NCBI GenBank assembly: GCA_963575745.1
Contig: CAUYUJ010014348.1
Location: 40,001-104,000 of the forward strand
Length of the DNA stretch: 64,000 bases
Reading direction: 5' to 3'
Origin: Prorocentrum cordatum
Lineage: Eukaryota; Sar; Dinophyceae; Prorocentrales; Prorocentraceae
Under the pieces are notes generated by a model. The model did not search any database. It saw only the letters and a list, made by a program, of their open reading frames with translations, and was not told the DNA's origin. Each line of letters begins with the position of its first letter. Within the stretch, counting starts at the first letter, position 1. This document shows positions 41,601 to 51,984 of the stretch, one piece after another. Both the position numbers and the translations under genes were made by a program.

Positions 41601-42500
41601 AACAAACATCCACTATGCTGCATACCCAAGACACAATCACGGTGGCGGAATGGGCCGAATGCCATTCGATAGTTTGGGAAGGGCCTTCACCATACTTTTG
41701 TTCCCAACCCTCCTGTGTTGGCCTTTTGAACAGAACATTGGTCGCTCATCTCCTCTGGCCTTCTCCCACTCTCTGCCCGTCTCCCTCCGTCTACCTCCAC
41801 CTGCATCCTGTCCGCTCTTTCGGGGGAAGCGAACTGCGCAACTGTCCCCACTTCCGTGGGTTTCTTGGAGGCACCGCGGAGGTGAGGGCTACGCGTATCA
41901 TTTGGAACCTCGCGGCTCCCTCGGGGCCGCGATCTGCGCGGCTGTCGCCACATCCGTGGGCTCCTGGGAGGCACGGCAGAGTGCATGGCCGCGCAGGTCG
42001 TATGTCTCACGATGCGTTCAGTGTATGGAGCGTTCATACAGATGGATACCCGCTCAGCGTAGAGAAGGGCGTGGGGTACGTTTCGGGTAATTGGGGGGCA
42101 AGCGCGCAAACACTTCACCCCCCTACGCCGTGTACCAGATGCGGCCGGGGCGATCGGCTGTGTCTGTGGATGTGGGAAGTCACGCAGGCACTACGGTCGG
42201 GTCAACAGACCTTCTTAACCGAGGGGCACGAGGGAGACGCTGATTCACGGCGGGTGTCGACCCAGCCTCCGTGCTCGGACCGCTGGTGTTTGCTTCTGGT
42301 GGGGTTGACGCTATCGCGTGGATGTTGCAGGGCACTCGTTGGCGCCATGGCCAACGTTCACATCCTGTCTGGATGGGCCCGGCGCTTCTGAGCTCCAGGT
42401 TTCGAGACCTGACGGGCGTCTCGTTGCGGGGAGGAGAGGCCCACAAAGGGCGTAGCTTCTATTCCCTGGTCTGTGGATCGTGTCCCAGGTACGCGCTGCG
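41601..42500. other. No recognised gene
   Basis: A 395-codon plus frame (41204-42391) spans this stretch but starts in the degenerate repeat and shows no domain. It may overlap the 3-prime flank of the minus-strand gag-protease pseudogene. Confidence 0.45.
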
Positions 42501-42539
42501 TAAATCTACTCTGTGAGGTTATGTGTTCTGGCGGCGCGA

Positions 42540-42745
42540 CCAGCAACACTTTGGCGATGTCCAGCTCGACGTCTCCACGCTCGTCTTCCGACGCGCATGC
42601 GTTCCCAGAGCCTGCAAAGCACAGCGGGGGTGATAACTTCTCCTCGGTGGGCCGCGGCCTCGCCTGCTGTGCCCTGTGGGCCAAATTCACGGCGAAACGC
42701 AGTCCCCAGATTTTTGGTCCAAGCGCCGGCGTCGACTATGACGCC
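42540..42745 (-). pseudogene. Retroelement aspartic protease-like fragment
   Basis: On the minus strand GVIVDAGAWTKNLGTAFRRE (DAG at about 42727-42733) is followed in another frame by LCFAGSGNACASEDERGDVE then LDIAKVL (about 42550-42620). A DxGA segment followed by a GxGN segment before a hydrophobic PIA-like strand is the layout of the pepsin-type protease region of dinoflagellate Copia-like polyproteins. A frameshift separates the two parts. It lies downstream of gag and zinc-knuckle fragments on the same strand. Confidence 0.45.
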
Positions 42746-44130
42746 TGACTAGCGCCCCGGTAGATCGGTGCTCGCCAAGTAGCGCGGCGGGTCGTTCGAT
42801 GTGCTCGAGCCCGTGCCCGACGAGGTCGGCCACTGCGGGGGCGTCGGCCTGCGTGGCGGCGCGCGCCAGTCCAGGAAAGCGTCGACGGACGCCGCCGCGT
42901 CTAATGCGGACGCGATGCTGGACGCACTGCCCGGCGACTGCCTGCAATCTGGCCGAAACGCCCTGGGACCAGGGGCCGGTCGTGGAGACTGCGCGATGTC
43001 CTGATGAGTCGCTGTCTCCTCCGGCACGCCTTTGTCTGCTGCCGCGCTGGCCGACGCCGCAGGTGCCAGGCCCATTCGAGCACTATCTGCATGCAAAAGC
43101 GGGAATCGGCGACGACGTTGGCCGGGCCGCGGCGCGCCGGACACTGCGTCCAGCGGGCGTTTGTATTCTGCATTAGTTGCAGATGACATGCGCGGTGCAA
43201 GATGTGGCGGCTCTGCAAGCGCATCGCCCTCTCGCCGCGCTGGATGGAGACCGAGTGGGGCTCGGCAGGCGCCGCGGCCAGCGCGAGAGGAGCATTAACG
43301 CGCGCATATTTCTGTCCAGCCCTGTGCGGCCTGACGTCGCTGCTCGCCCTGCTGCCGCGTGAGCTCAAGTATTTGCTGATAGCTGTGTGCTGTGGAGCTC
43401 GGCGAGGCGTCGTCGTCAGGCGCGGTCGAAGGCGGTGCCCGCGTTGCGCTTGGATCGGCCGCCGCTGGCCGCCCGTGTCTCGCGGCCGGCGAACCGCGCG
43501 GCCACTCCCCCAGACGGTTGGCTCACGCCGACGGAGCTGTTCTGGCTGAACTGAGTCATCTCCTGGGGAGACCCCGGCAGTGGCGGCGACGCAACTGCCG
43601 GCGCGGACCGAGGCGGCCACGTGGAGCTCACGTCGCGATGGTGGTCGCAGTGGTGCTGGCGAAGCTGCCAGGGCTGCTGAAGCTGATGGCGCCGCCGGCG
43701 CTGCTTCCCCCGCCGCTGCCGCGCGGGCGGACGCAGGGCCCGCCGTCTGCGCGGAGTCTTGCACGTGGCCCATGAGGTCTGCCATCTCCTGTAGTAGTCG
43801 TCGTAGCTCGGCGCTGCGAGGGTGGGCCGATGACGAAGATGAGGATGATGTGCCTATCTTGCGTGACCAATCGCTGCGGCCGCCTAGTGGCGCACTTGGA
43901 GTTGCCGCTGGCGCTGCTGGCCGCAGCGCGGGCGCTGCTGGAGTCGGCTGTCAGATCAAGTCAATTCGCGCTGCGCGCGCGCCCAGCACGGGCCGCTGCC
44001 CAGAAAGACCCGGCAGCCCCTGCTGGCCCAGAAACGCAAGCGCAAGTGGTGAGGATGTTGGCGGCGATGATGGCGCTGGGGCGCAGGCGCGAAAGGAGAA
44101 TAGACGGCGCCCTTGGTTGCGACGCCCAGG
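42746..44130 (-). pseudogene. Ala/Pro-rich region between gag and protease fragments
   Basis: The minus-strand frame 42901-43785 opens with MADLMGHVQDSAQTAGPASA. The codons just upstream (RSAELRRLLQE) extend an amphipathic helix. The rest is low-complexity Ala/Arg/Pro. It is collinear with the gag-protease fragments; no domain recognised. Confidence 0.35.
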
Positions 44131-44172
44131 GCGGTCGCGCACGAGGTGCTCCACGAAGTCGCACTCGTGGCA
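44131..44172 (-). pseudogene. Degenerate CCHC zinc knuckle
   Basis: CHECDFVEHLVRDR follows CX2CX4HX4C spacing except that the last Cys is Arg. This motif is typical of retroelement nucleocapsid; loss of the fourth ligand suggests decay. Confidence 0.5.
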
Positions 44173-44531
44173 TTTAAGGCGCGCCCTATCAGCGCCCGCG
44201 GGGTTGCCGTGGCGGCCCGGGCCCGCGCCGCTGGCCCTGAACTCCCCCTGCCTTAACCTTTGCACTTCCCGAAGTCCGCGAGAGCTTCCCGGAGGTCGTT
44301 ATAGGACATGTCGACCAGGAAGGCGCGGTAGCCTCTACCTTGACCTTGCCCTTTCGTTCGATGACCCCCTGGGCGCGGCGCGCGGGCTCGTGGTTGCCGA
44401 AGCTGCGCCGGCGTGCTTTGGTGCGCTCGCATGCCCGGAGGAGGCGCGCCCCGAGTTATTCTACAGGAGCGTCGCGTTGATCGGGGTCGTCTGCGGGGAC
44501 ATCTTGGCCGAATGAGCTGACGGCGCCGGCA

Positions 44532-45308
44532 TCAGCGCCTGAGTCGGCACCTGCTGCTGGGAACGCCCCCTGTTCTAGTGGCGCCGCGCTGGCGTTGCCT
44601 GCGGCTGCCGGCGCATGTGGGCTCGGCGCCGCTCACGGCGCAGCTGGGCCCATGCCGTCCGAGCTCGATCCGGCTACAATGCCACAGGCACTCTGAGCCT
44701 GATCTCGCGTGGGCGCACCCGCGAGGCATGCGCGGTGTCGGGAAGAGTGGGCCGCCGAAGCGGAATTCGCAGGGCGATCCTTCGACCATGTGCTGGAAGC
44801 GTCGCAGCCGGCCAGACATGTGCGTGAGCTGCGCTGCGTTCGTGGGGAAGGCCATGGCGCTGTGCTGCAATATCATGGTCCGCTAGATGTTCGACTCTCC
44901 GACGGCTCGCAGCAGGTGGAAGCTGAGACTCTCGTTATCGATCATGAATTGGCCAACGTGCTGAGCCTGGTTACGGAGGTCGCCGACCCGTGTGAGGAGG
45001 TTGTCGATGCGCGCCTGCAGCAGTCGGATGAAGTTCATCAGCGCCGATATTGTCGAAATGCGCTCCTCCTCGCCCAGGTGGCCCCACCGTTCGGCCAAAC
45101 TGCGCATCAGGAGCGTGATCGGTGTCAGTGGGTTGCCGTTGATGAGTCCTCCCTTGACCAGGACAGCTGGCGACCATTCGTCGACGCATTCGCGCGCCAT
45201 GCCAGTGCCGCATGACGAGACGTAGGCCGCCTGGAAAAACTCGTGAGGTCTGAGTTCGCCGCTGACCAGATCATCACCTCGCGCGCCCATCCATGGAAAG
45301 GTGCGCAA
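44532..45308 (-). pseudogene. Gag-like fragment with one in-frame stop
   Basis: The minus frame beginning at 45308 reads through SGELRPHEFFQAAYVSSCGT, NPLTPITLLMRSLAERWGHL, SALMNFIRLLQARIDNLLTR, VGDLRNQAQHVGQFMIDNES and LSFHLLRAVGESNI to a TAG at 44885-44883. It then continues in the same frame with MILQHSAMAFPTNAAQLTHM and SGRLRRFQHMVEGSPCEFRF. The long helical, Leu/Gln-rich composition fits a gag/capsid region, and the zinc knuckle and protease follow on the same strand. No family name can be assigned by eye. The single stop plus flanking frameshifts make it a pseudogene. Confidence 0.45.
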
Positions 45309-46113
45309 ACCTGCTGCTCAGCCCCCCAGGTACGGAAGTGACGCGCGTTGCCGCTGCAGCCTCCTGCGTCCACGCAGGAGAGGCAACTGGCGATGGCAAC
45401 CATGCCCACTCCGATGGCCCTCCATCAGGAATGTAATTCCCTCCGCTTGTCGTAGAGGTGCCGGAGGCCAGGAGTCCACCTCCGGCGCTGCTCGGGCAGG
45501 GTGCCTCGGGGCCACCGTGGGCACTCGCCCCCGTTGTGTCCCTCCTCGTTTGCGCATTGGGTATATGGTTTCAAGATGCAGGGCATAGCGCTGGCAACGC
45601 ACAAACGCCAGGCCCTCCATGGTCTTCCCGCTCTGCCTTGCCTGTGTCTCCCGAGGCTCTTGCGACGCATTCACCAGAAGCTCGGGGCCCTTGACCGACA
45701 CCGAAGATGTCAACGTTGCGCAAATCGAGCAACGGTCCGACACTCGTGACTGCTTCCAAAAACGAATGTAGCGAGAGCGTCGGGTCCGCAAGCTGCACCG
45801 ACACAGTCAGGGCAAACCCGGGAGGAATCGCCGAGCGAGCCCGCGCGTGGCCGGTGTCCTGGAAGCTCTCGCTCGCGTACTTGCAATGCGGTACTCGTTG
45901 CGCGCGTTCCCGGTCAATGGCGCTGGAGGCGGAGGAGCGACTGCCCCAAAAGCGAATGGGAAGAAGCGCGCGAAGGCAAAGAAGGCGTATGACCTGCGGG
46001 ACGGACAGCTGGATGCATGAAGGCGGTGGGGAACTGGAGCCTGTGCCGTCGAAGCGAAGCGAGGGCGAAACGCCATTGCGGTCGTGGCATTGGAGCCGAA
46101 GCTCTGCTACCAA
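45309..46113 (-). other. Open minus-strand frames upstream of the gag-like fragment
   Basis: The frame 45571-46113 contains ARSAIPPGFALTVSVQLADP and SLHSFLEAVTSVGPLLDLRN, which look protein-like and could be the N-terminal part of the same element, but no motif is recognised. Confidence 0.35.
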
Positions 46114-46295
46114 CTAGAGCAATGGATGTACGGGCTGATGGGTAAAAGGTCCACCTTTTCCGCGCGCGGCGAATAGGCGGGTGCAACGCGCGAGTAAAGC
46201 GGACTCGGTGCACTGATCAGGCCCTGAGCCAGGACAGCGGCGGGCCCAGGCAAGGACGGGGTGAACTGGGCAGAGCAAGTACCGATCGAGTATCA

Positions 46296-46440
46296 CGAGC
46301 ACGATGGGCACGACGAAACCCGAGGGACGAGGAGCACGACACGGAACACGAGGAACACAACGAGGAGCAGGAGCACGAGGAGCACGACAATGAGCACAAA
46401 GAGCACGACAAGGAGCACGAGGGGCACGGGGAGCAAATGC
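46296..46440. repeat. Degenerate GAGCACGA-type repeat
   Basis: GAGCACGANNAG units recur about fifteen times at 9-12 bp spacing. Confidence 0.7.
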
Positions 46441-46529
46441 ACGGAAAGCATAACAGCCAGGAGGACGGACAAACTGTTTCCTCAGAACATACTGCTTCCT
46501 CTCCCCATCTCCGCCCTGGGGCGTTGCCG

Positions 46530-46575
46530 AATTGGGGGGGGGCGATGGGTGGGGGGGGGTGGGGGGGGGGCGAGA
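46530..46575. repeat. G-run cluster
   Basis: Several runs of 8-10 G separated by one to three bases; strong G-quadruplex potential on the plus strand. Confidence 0.8.
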
Positions 46576-46799
46576 GGAAACGTGCACGCCTCGTGCCCGT
46601 GTTGGCCCCCCGCGGGGGCCCCTTTGCAAGGCCCCTGAAGCGCGCGTGTGGTGAACCTTCCTTCGCCCCCCGTGGATCGCCCGCTCCATACTGGTCTGAC
46701 CCTGCCCCCTCCGACTTCCGCCCGCCCCTGCGCCCGCCCAAGCCGCGTCTCCCCCTTGCCCCATCTCGCCCTCGCCCTCCTCCGCCTCGTCCTCGCCCT

Positions 46800-46912
46800 G
46801 GGCCTTCCTCCTCCTCCTCCTCCTCCTCCTCCTCCTCCTCCTCCTCCTCCTTCTCGTCGTTCTCCTCCTCGTCCTCGTCGTCGTCGTCCTCCTCCTCCTC
46901 CTCGACTTTCGC
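46800..46912. repeat. (CCT)n and (CGT)n microsatellite
   Basis: CTC triplets passing into CGT/CTC mixtures. Confidence 0.92.
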
Positions 46913-47115
46913 CCCCTCGTCGCCCTCGCGCCGGGCTCTTGCCCTGCCGCCCCTCGGCGCCGACGTGGACCGCCCTGATGCTGCCCCTCCCCGCCCCCCC
47001 CTCCGCGGCTCCTCCCGCCGCCCTCGCGCCCCGCGCCCGCCCTCGCCTCCTCTCCGCCCCAGCTCGGGCGTGCCCCCAGATCGGCCCAGGCCCCTCCGTG
47101 CGCGCCCCCCCCCCC

Positions 47116-47292
47116 CCCGACGACGACGACAACGACGACGACGGCGACGACGGCGGCGAAGACCACGAAGACGACGACGACGACAACGGCGGCAACGACG
47201 ACGACGCAGATGACGACGAAGACGAAGACGACGACGACGACGACGGAGGCGGCGGCGACGACGACGACGACGGCGGCGACGAAGACGACGCA

Positions 47293-47326
<34 letters not shown>

Positions 47327-47999
47327 GCGGCGGCAGCGGCGACGACGACAGCGACGACGACGGCGGCGACGGCGACGACGACGGCAACGGCAACGACGGC
47401 GGCGTCGACCACGACGACGACGACGACGACAGCGACGACGACGACGACGACGGCGACGGCGACGGCAACGGCAACGACGGCGGCGGCGACCACGACGACG
47501 ACCAAGAAGCGACGACGACGTTGGCGGCAGCGACGACGACGACGACGGCGACGACGGCGGCGGCGGCGGCCACGACGGCGACGACGACGACGACGACGGC
47601 GGCGACGGCAACGTCGACGACAATAAGGACGGCGGCGGCGACGAAAACAGCGGCGACGACGACGACGGCGACGACGACGGCGGCGACGACGACAACGTCA
47701 ACGACGACGCCGACGACGACGGCGGCGACGACGACGGCGACGAAGACGAAGACGACGGCGACGACAACGACGAAGAAGATGACAACGACGATGACAACAG
47801 CGATGACGGTGATGACAACGACCAAGAAGACGACGACGATGACGACAACGACGACGGCGACGGCGGCGACAACGACGACACCGACGACGACGATGACAAC
47901 GGCAACGACGACAACAACGACGACGACGGCGGCGGCGGCTGCGACAACAAGGACGACGACGATGACGACGACGACGACGACGGCGACGGCGGCGACAAC

Positions 48000-48030
<31 letters not shown>

Positions 48031-48392
48031 GCAGCGACGACGGCGAAGACGGCGACGGCGACGATGACGACGACGACGACGACGGCGGCGACGACAACGG
48101 CGACAACGACGAAAAAGGCGGCAACGACGATGACAACGGCGACGACAACGACCAAGAAGACGACGACGATGACGACGACGACGACGACGGCGACGGCGGC
48201 GACAACGACGACGACGACGACGACGTTGACGATGCCAGCGACGACGGCGAAGATGGCGACGACGACGACGATGACGACGACAACGACGACGACGACGGCA
48301 GCGACGACGACAACGGCAGCGACAACGACGACGACGACGTCGACGACAACGACGACGGCAGCGACGACGGCGAAGACGGCGACAACGACGAT

Positions 48393-48423
<31 letters not shown>

Positions 48424-48652
48424 AAGACGACGCAGACGACGAAGAAGACGACAAAGACGATGACGACGACGAAATCGGCGGCGACGACGACGCCGCCGAC
48501 GACGACGACGGCGGCGACGCAGACGACGACGTCGACGACGTCGGCGAAGGCGACGACGACGACAACGAGGGCGACGACGTTGGCAGCAACGACGATGACG
48601 ACGACGATGTCGACGGCGACGACGACGACGACGAAAGCGACGACGACGACGT
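47116..48652. repeat. (GAC/GGC)n triplet satellite, about 1.5 kb
   Basis: Almost every triplet is GAC, GGC or a one-base variant (AAC, GAT, GAA). This opens frames of 500-830 codons on both strands, reading poly-Asp/Gly, poly-Thr/Ala and poly-Arg on the plus strand and poly-Val, poly-Ser and poly-Arg on the minus. Longer shared motifs (GAAGACGAAGACGACG-like, ACAACGACCAAGAAGACGAC) recur about 330-360 bp apart, e.g. near 47817 and 48147, hinting at higher-order duplication. Being open in every frame argues against coding. Confidence 0.95.
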
Positions 48653-48659
48653 CCCTCTG

Positions 48660-48960
48660 CCCCTCTTCCTCCCTGCTCCCGCTGATCCCTGCCCTTGCTC
48701 CTGCGCCTGCTCCACCTCCTGCTCCTGCTACTGCTGCTCCTTCTACTCCTCCTCCTCCCCCCCCTCCTCCTGCTCCTGCCTCCCCTCCTCATCGCCCTCC
48801 TTTGACCTCCTCCTCCCCCCGTCCTTGCCTCCCCCCCACCCTTGACCTCCTCCCTTGACCTCGTCCCTTCCCCCCTCCATTGACCTCCTTCCCCCCTCCT
48901 CCTCCCTCTCCCTTGACGTCCTCCTCCCCCCTCCTCCCTTGACCTCCTCCCTTGCCCTCC
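48660..48960. repeat. CCT-rich and TTGACCTCCTC repeat
   Basis: CTCCTGCTCC triplets pass into units of TTGACCTCCTCCC repeated about every 30-40 bp from 48795 to 48960. Confidence 0.8.
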
Positions 48961-49039
48961 TCGTCGCCCTGCCCCCTGCCTGAACAGCGGGTGACCACCT
49001 GCAGGACCCAAGGAGTGCCCGGGCATCCCCCGCGACCTT

Positions 49040-49165
49040 CCCCTGGGGGAAGGAGGAGGAGGGGAGGAGGAAGGGGAGGAGGAAGGGGAGGGGGAGGGGA
49101 AGGGGGAGAAAGAGGAGGAGGAGGAGGAGGAGGAGGAGGAAGAGGAGGAAGAGGGGGAAGCTCGC
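49040..49165. repeat. (AGG)n microsatellite
   Basis: GGAGGAAGGGGAGG units into GAGGAGGAG. Confidence 0.9.
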
Positions 49166-49224
49166 GATTCGACCGGGCCCCTCTCCTCCTCCCCCTTCCC
49201 TCTTCCCGCTCCTCCTCCTCCCAC

Positions 49225-49390
49225 GGGGGGTTCCACTCCCTTCCCTCTCTCGTCCTCTGGGGGTTCCTCTCCTCCTCTGGGGGCTCCTGCTCCCTGCTCC
49301 CCCACCCGCCTTCCCTCTCCTCCTCTGGGGTTCCCCATCCCTCCTCCCTCTCCTCCCTCTCCTCCCATGGGGGTTCCGCTCCCGCCGTGG
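49225..49390. repeat. Degenerate repeat with CTCCTCNNNGGGGTTCC units
   Basis: GGGGGTTCC, TCCCTCTCCTCC and CTCTGGGG blocks recur every 25-35 bp. Confidence 0.6.
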
Positions 49391-49439
49391 TTCCCACCCC
49401 CCAACCCTGGGATCGTGCGGCAGTTGTCTCTTTTTCTTG

Positions 49440-49505
49440 TTTCTCTCTCTCTCTCTCTCTCTCTTACACTTTCTTTGTGTATATATATGTATATATATAC
49501 ATGAA
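49440..49505. repeat. (CT)n and (TATATG)n microsatellites
   Basis: CTCTCTCT run of about 22 bp, then TATATATGTATATATA. Confidence 0.85.
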
Positions 49506-50275
49506 TATGCATTTGTGTGTATATCTAAAGGCATGTGTGTGTGTCTGGTGTCGTGGTGGCGCCGATGGCGAATGTGTATAGTTTGTGCTGATGGTCTCTG
49601 GAGCCTCACGTGCGCCTGGCAAACGTATGCCATGCGTTTGGATGGTATCTGGAGCCTCGAGCGTGCCTCGCCTGGCGGGTTTCTGGTTTCCCGAGCTTCT
49701 GGTTTTGATCCCCTGCCCCTGCAGATTGTGCCCTGGAGCGCAGGACGGACCTGCGATGACGACGCCCTCCATCGCCGCGCCCACTGGCAGCGGCACTGCC
49801 CCGACATGCCCAGGGCGAGAATACCCTGCGTTCGCGGATGGCCGAGGCCGAACCGGAACTCCTCCTCCACCTGGCGAGCTGGAGGCGTGAAGTTCCGTCG
49901 GATGGTGCCAATGGTCCCCGCCTGCCGATGCCGTTCGGCATCGCGGGCGGGGAGACTTACGAAAAGGGCCCGCTTTCGGCGGGCGGCCAGTGGGGGGGGG
50001 CGGGGGCCCTCCTCCACCTCCTCCTCCTGCTCCTCCTCCTGGTCCTCTCGCCCCCGCCTCGAGCTCCCCCCCCCGCGCCCCGGCCTCCCCGCCTCTCCTC
50101 CCCTCCCCCCGCGGCGCCATCCTCCAAAAGGCCCGGCAGGCCCCGTCTCCTGCCCAGGGGGTTGTAGGTGGGGGCCGCGGCCACGCTGCGCCACCTCGGA
50201 GGCGGAGCTCGGAGCTGGAAGGGGGGAGGGCGAGGGAGGAGCGGAGGCTGGGACGCAGAAGGACTTATACGCAGA
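49506..50275. other. No recognised gene
   Basis: Several 100-300 codon frames overlap on both strands over a CCT-containing GC-rich stretch without any domain. GGNNTCTGGAGCCTC recurs at about 49590 and 49645. Confidence 0.45.
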
Positions 50276-50279
50276 AGGC

Positions 50280-50420
50280 ATCTATACGCCACCGTGCCAG
50301 GCCAGGGCCATCCTGGCCCTGGCATGGTGTATACGCCCTCCTGGCCGAGGCCAGGAGAGTCTGTACACCATCCTAGGGCCTAGGGTGGCCCTGGCCTGGC
50401 ACGGTGGTGGTGTATAGATA
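50280..50420. mobile_element. Nested palindrome element
   Basis: Outer inverted repeat: ATCTATACGCCACCGTGCCA and GGCCAGGGCCA against TGGCCCTGGCCTGGCACGGT and GGTGTATAGAT. Inside are three smaller perfect palindromes: GCCAGGGCCA opposite TGGCCCTGGC (50301-50323), CTCCTGGCC opposite GGCCAGGAG (50338-50357) and CCTAGGGCCTAGG (50372-50384). GTATACGCC and GTGTATA motifs recall TIR-H and Rep-G. Confidence 0.75.
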
Positions 50421-50504
50421 GACGCCTTCGTCAGAACATACTGGCACGTTGCGCCCTCGTCGGGGCGCCCGTCCGAACCGAACCCATGATGCAGAATGTC
50501 GTGT

Positions 50505-50645
50505 CGGATGTAGTCTCCCGAGCGGAATGGCCAAAAAGCGCCCGCCACAGAGCTTCTACTGTCTGCTATAAGATTTCTCGGCGCGCGCGTCGCCCCTTGT
50601 GAGACGACGCGCACATCGTATTAGAATTGTTGGGCTGGCGCCGAG
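50505..50645 (+). repeat. Rep-R dispersed repeat, copy 2
   Basis: TCTCCCGAGCGGAATGGCCA, CGCCCGCCAC, GAGCTTCTACTG and GACGCGCACATCGTATTAGA parallel 4595-4745. Confidence 0.55.
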
Positions 50646-51149
50646 GAGCGGATGAGGACGAGCGCCCCCGAGAAAGCTGCATCCCCAGTCGTCGACGAGC
50701 CCCCGCACTGTGCGGGAGGGAGGTCAGCTGAGAGACGCACACCGCGGGCGCCTCGGAGTCCGAGGCCACCGAACCGCCCAACCCTCTCCGTTTGCAGTGG
50801 AGGAGGCGATGTACGTCAGAAGGTATGGCGACACGCCAGCCGGAGGAGGCGGATGGATGGAGGCTGACAGTCAGTAGGAAGAGCCCGACTCTGTCTCGCT
50901 CAATCCTCCCAGAGAGAGAATGTAGACGGCCGTGCGCTCGCAAGGACGTGGCCTCGCCTCTATCCCCTGCACCCGCTGCTGCGGCCTTCCATTGCGATGC
51001 GCTCTCGTCGGGCTGACCGCTGGAAGCATTCGTGGGCCTCAAGGGACCTAGAACAATGCCCTGCCCCTTCTCAATCCGTGGATGCTGGCCATTCTGCATC
51101 TGGGAGAAGGGAAGGAGCAGGTGGGGGAGGCTCGGGCAGGAGTCCAAAC
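50646..51149. other. No recognised gene
   Basis: A 219-codon minus frame (50566-51225) covers this segment but shows no domain. Confidence 0.45.
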
Positions 51150-51366
51150 TCGAATCATAAGTCGGATCAACGATCGACATGAATCGGATCGCCGGGAATC
51201 GGCAGCCAAGTCGGGAGAAGCCCAATCGGCGGCAGCGGAAATCCGCAGGCTTGTAAGGCCCCCATCAAGACACCGAAATCCAAACCAGAACCCGAAGTCG
51301 GATCGGCATCCGAATCGATCGAAATCGCATCGAGTTGGGGGAGTCGAGTCGACATCGATCGAGAGG
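51150..51366. repeat. Rep-I dispersed repeat, copy 3
   Basis: ATCAACGATCGACATGAATC, GGATCGCCGGGAATCGGCAG, ACACCGAAATCC and CCCGAAGTCGGATCGGCATC follow the order seen at 29566 and 33610. Confidence 0.65.
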
Positions 51367-51490
51367 CGATGATGCTAGACATCCCGCATGGCGAGACGCT
51401 GATGGCCGCCAGCCATTTGCAGGGCGGCCTCTGCTCTCGGGAAGAAGCCGCACTGCCTTCAAAGGATGGATGGATGGATGGACAGCGCTA

Positions 51491-51662
51491 CAGTCGGCCC
51501 GTATCAGAAGGATGCGCGGGAAGGGTGCAAGGGCCTTGGAGGGCCATGTTCATGTCTTTCGAACGAGGCTGGCCAGCGAAAGTTACCAAGGATGGGCCGA
51601 AGAGACAAGGACGCACGGGTAGCCTTGGGAAGGTTGCCCATCCTTACCATGCGGGTCGACTG
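51491..51662. mobile_element. TIR-B element (172 bp, TA duplication)
   Basis: Starts CAGTCGGCCCGTATCAGAAG and ends CTTACCATGCGGGTCGACTG, flanked by TA at 51489-51490 and 51663-51664. Confidence 0.85.
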
Positions 51663-51984
51663 TAGGTCGAGAGGTGGGAACACCATAGGGCAGTGGAGAG
51701 ACAAACAACTTCTGTTCCCTCAGAGGGTCGCTTCGCGCCCCGTCCTCGTTGGCCTTGGTTCGGGCAAGCAGGGTGGCCATTCGCTTGGAGGGGGGAGACA
51801 GGACCGAGCGAACGAACTCTATGGCCCATGGTGGCTAGCCACCTGTCGGAGTTAACTAACGGTCGGGAGCTTTTGCATAGCGTTATGTCGGGCGTGTCCC
51901 CCTGCAAGGGGAGCTTCGACGAAAAACAACAAATACGCTACCGAGGAACCCCACATACTTGATTTAAGTCCTATGTGTTTGCCT

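Noticed and set aside
41204-42391. 395-codon plus-strand frame as a gene
   Set aside because: It begins inside the CCCAAGAGGCC repeat, has no recognisable domain and overlaps frames in other phases of similar length.
46217-48858. Very long frames (up to 832 codons) on both strands
   Set aside because: They run through the GAC/GGC and CCT arrays, are open in several frames at once and translate to homopolymer-like Ser, Arg, Thr, Asp or Val.
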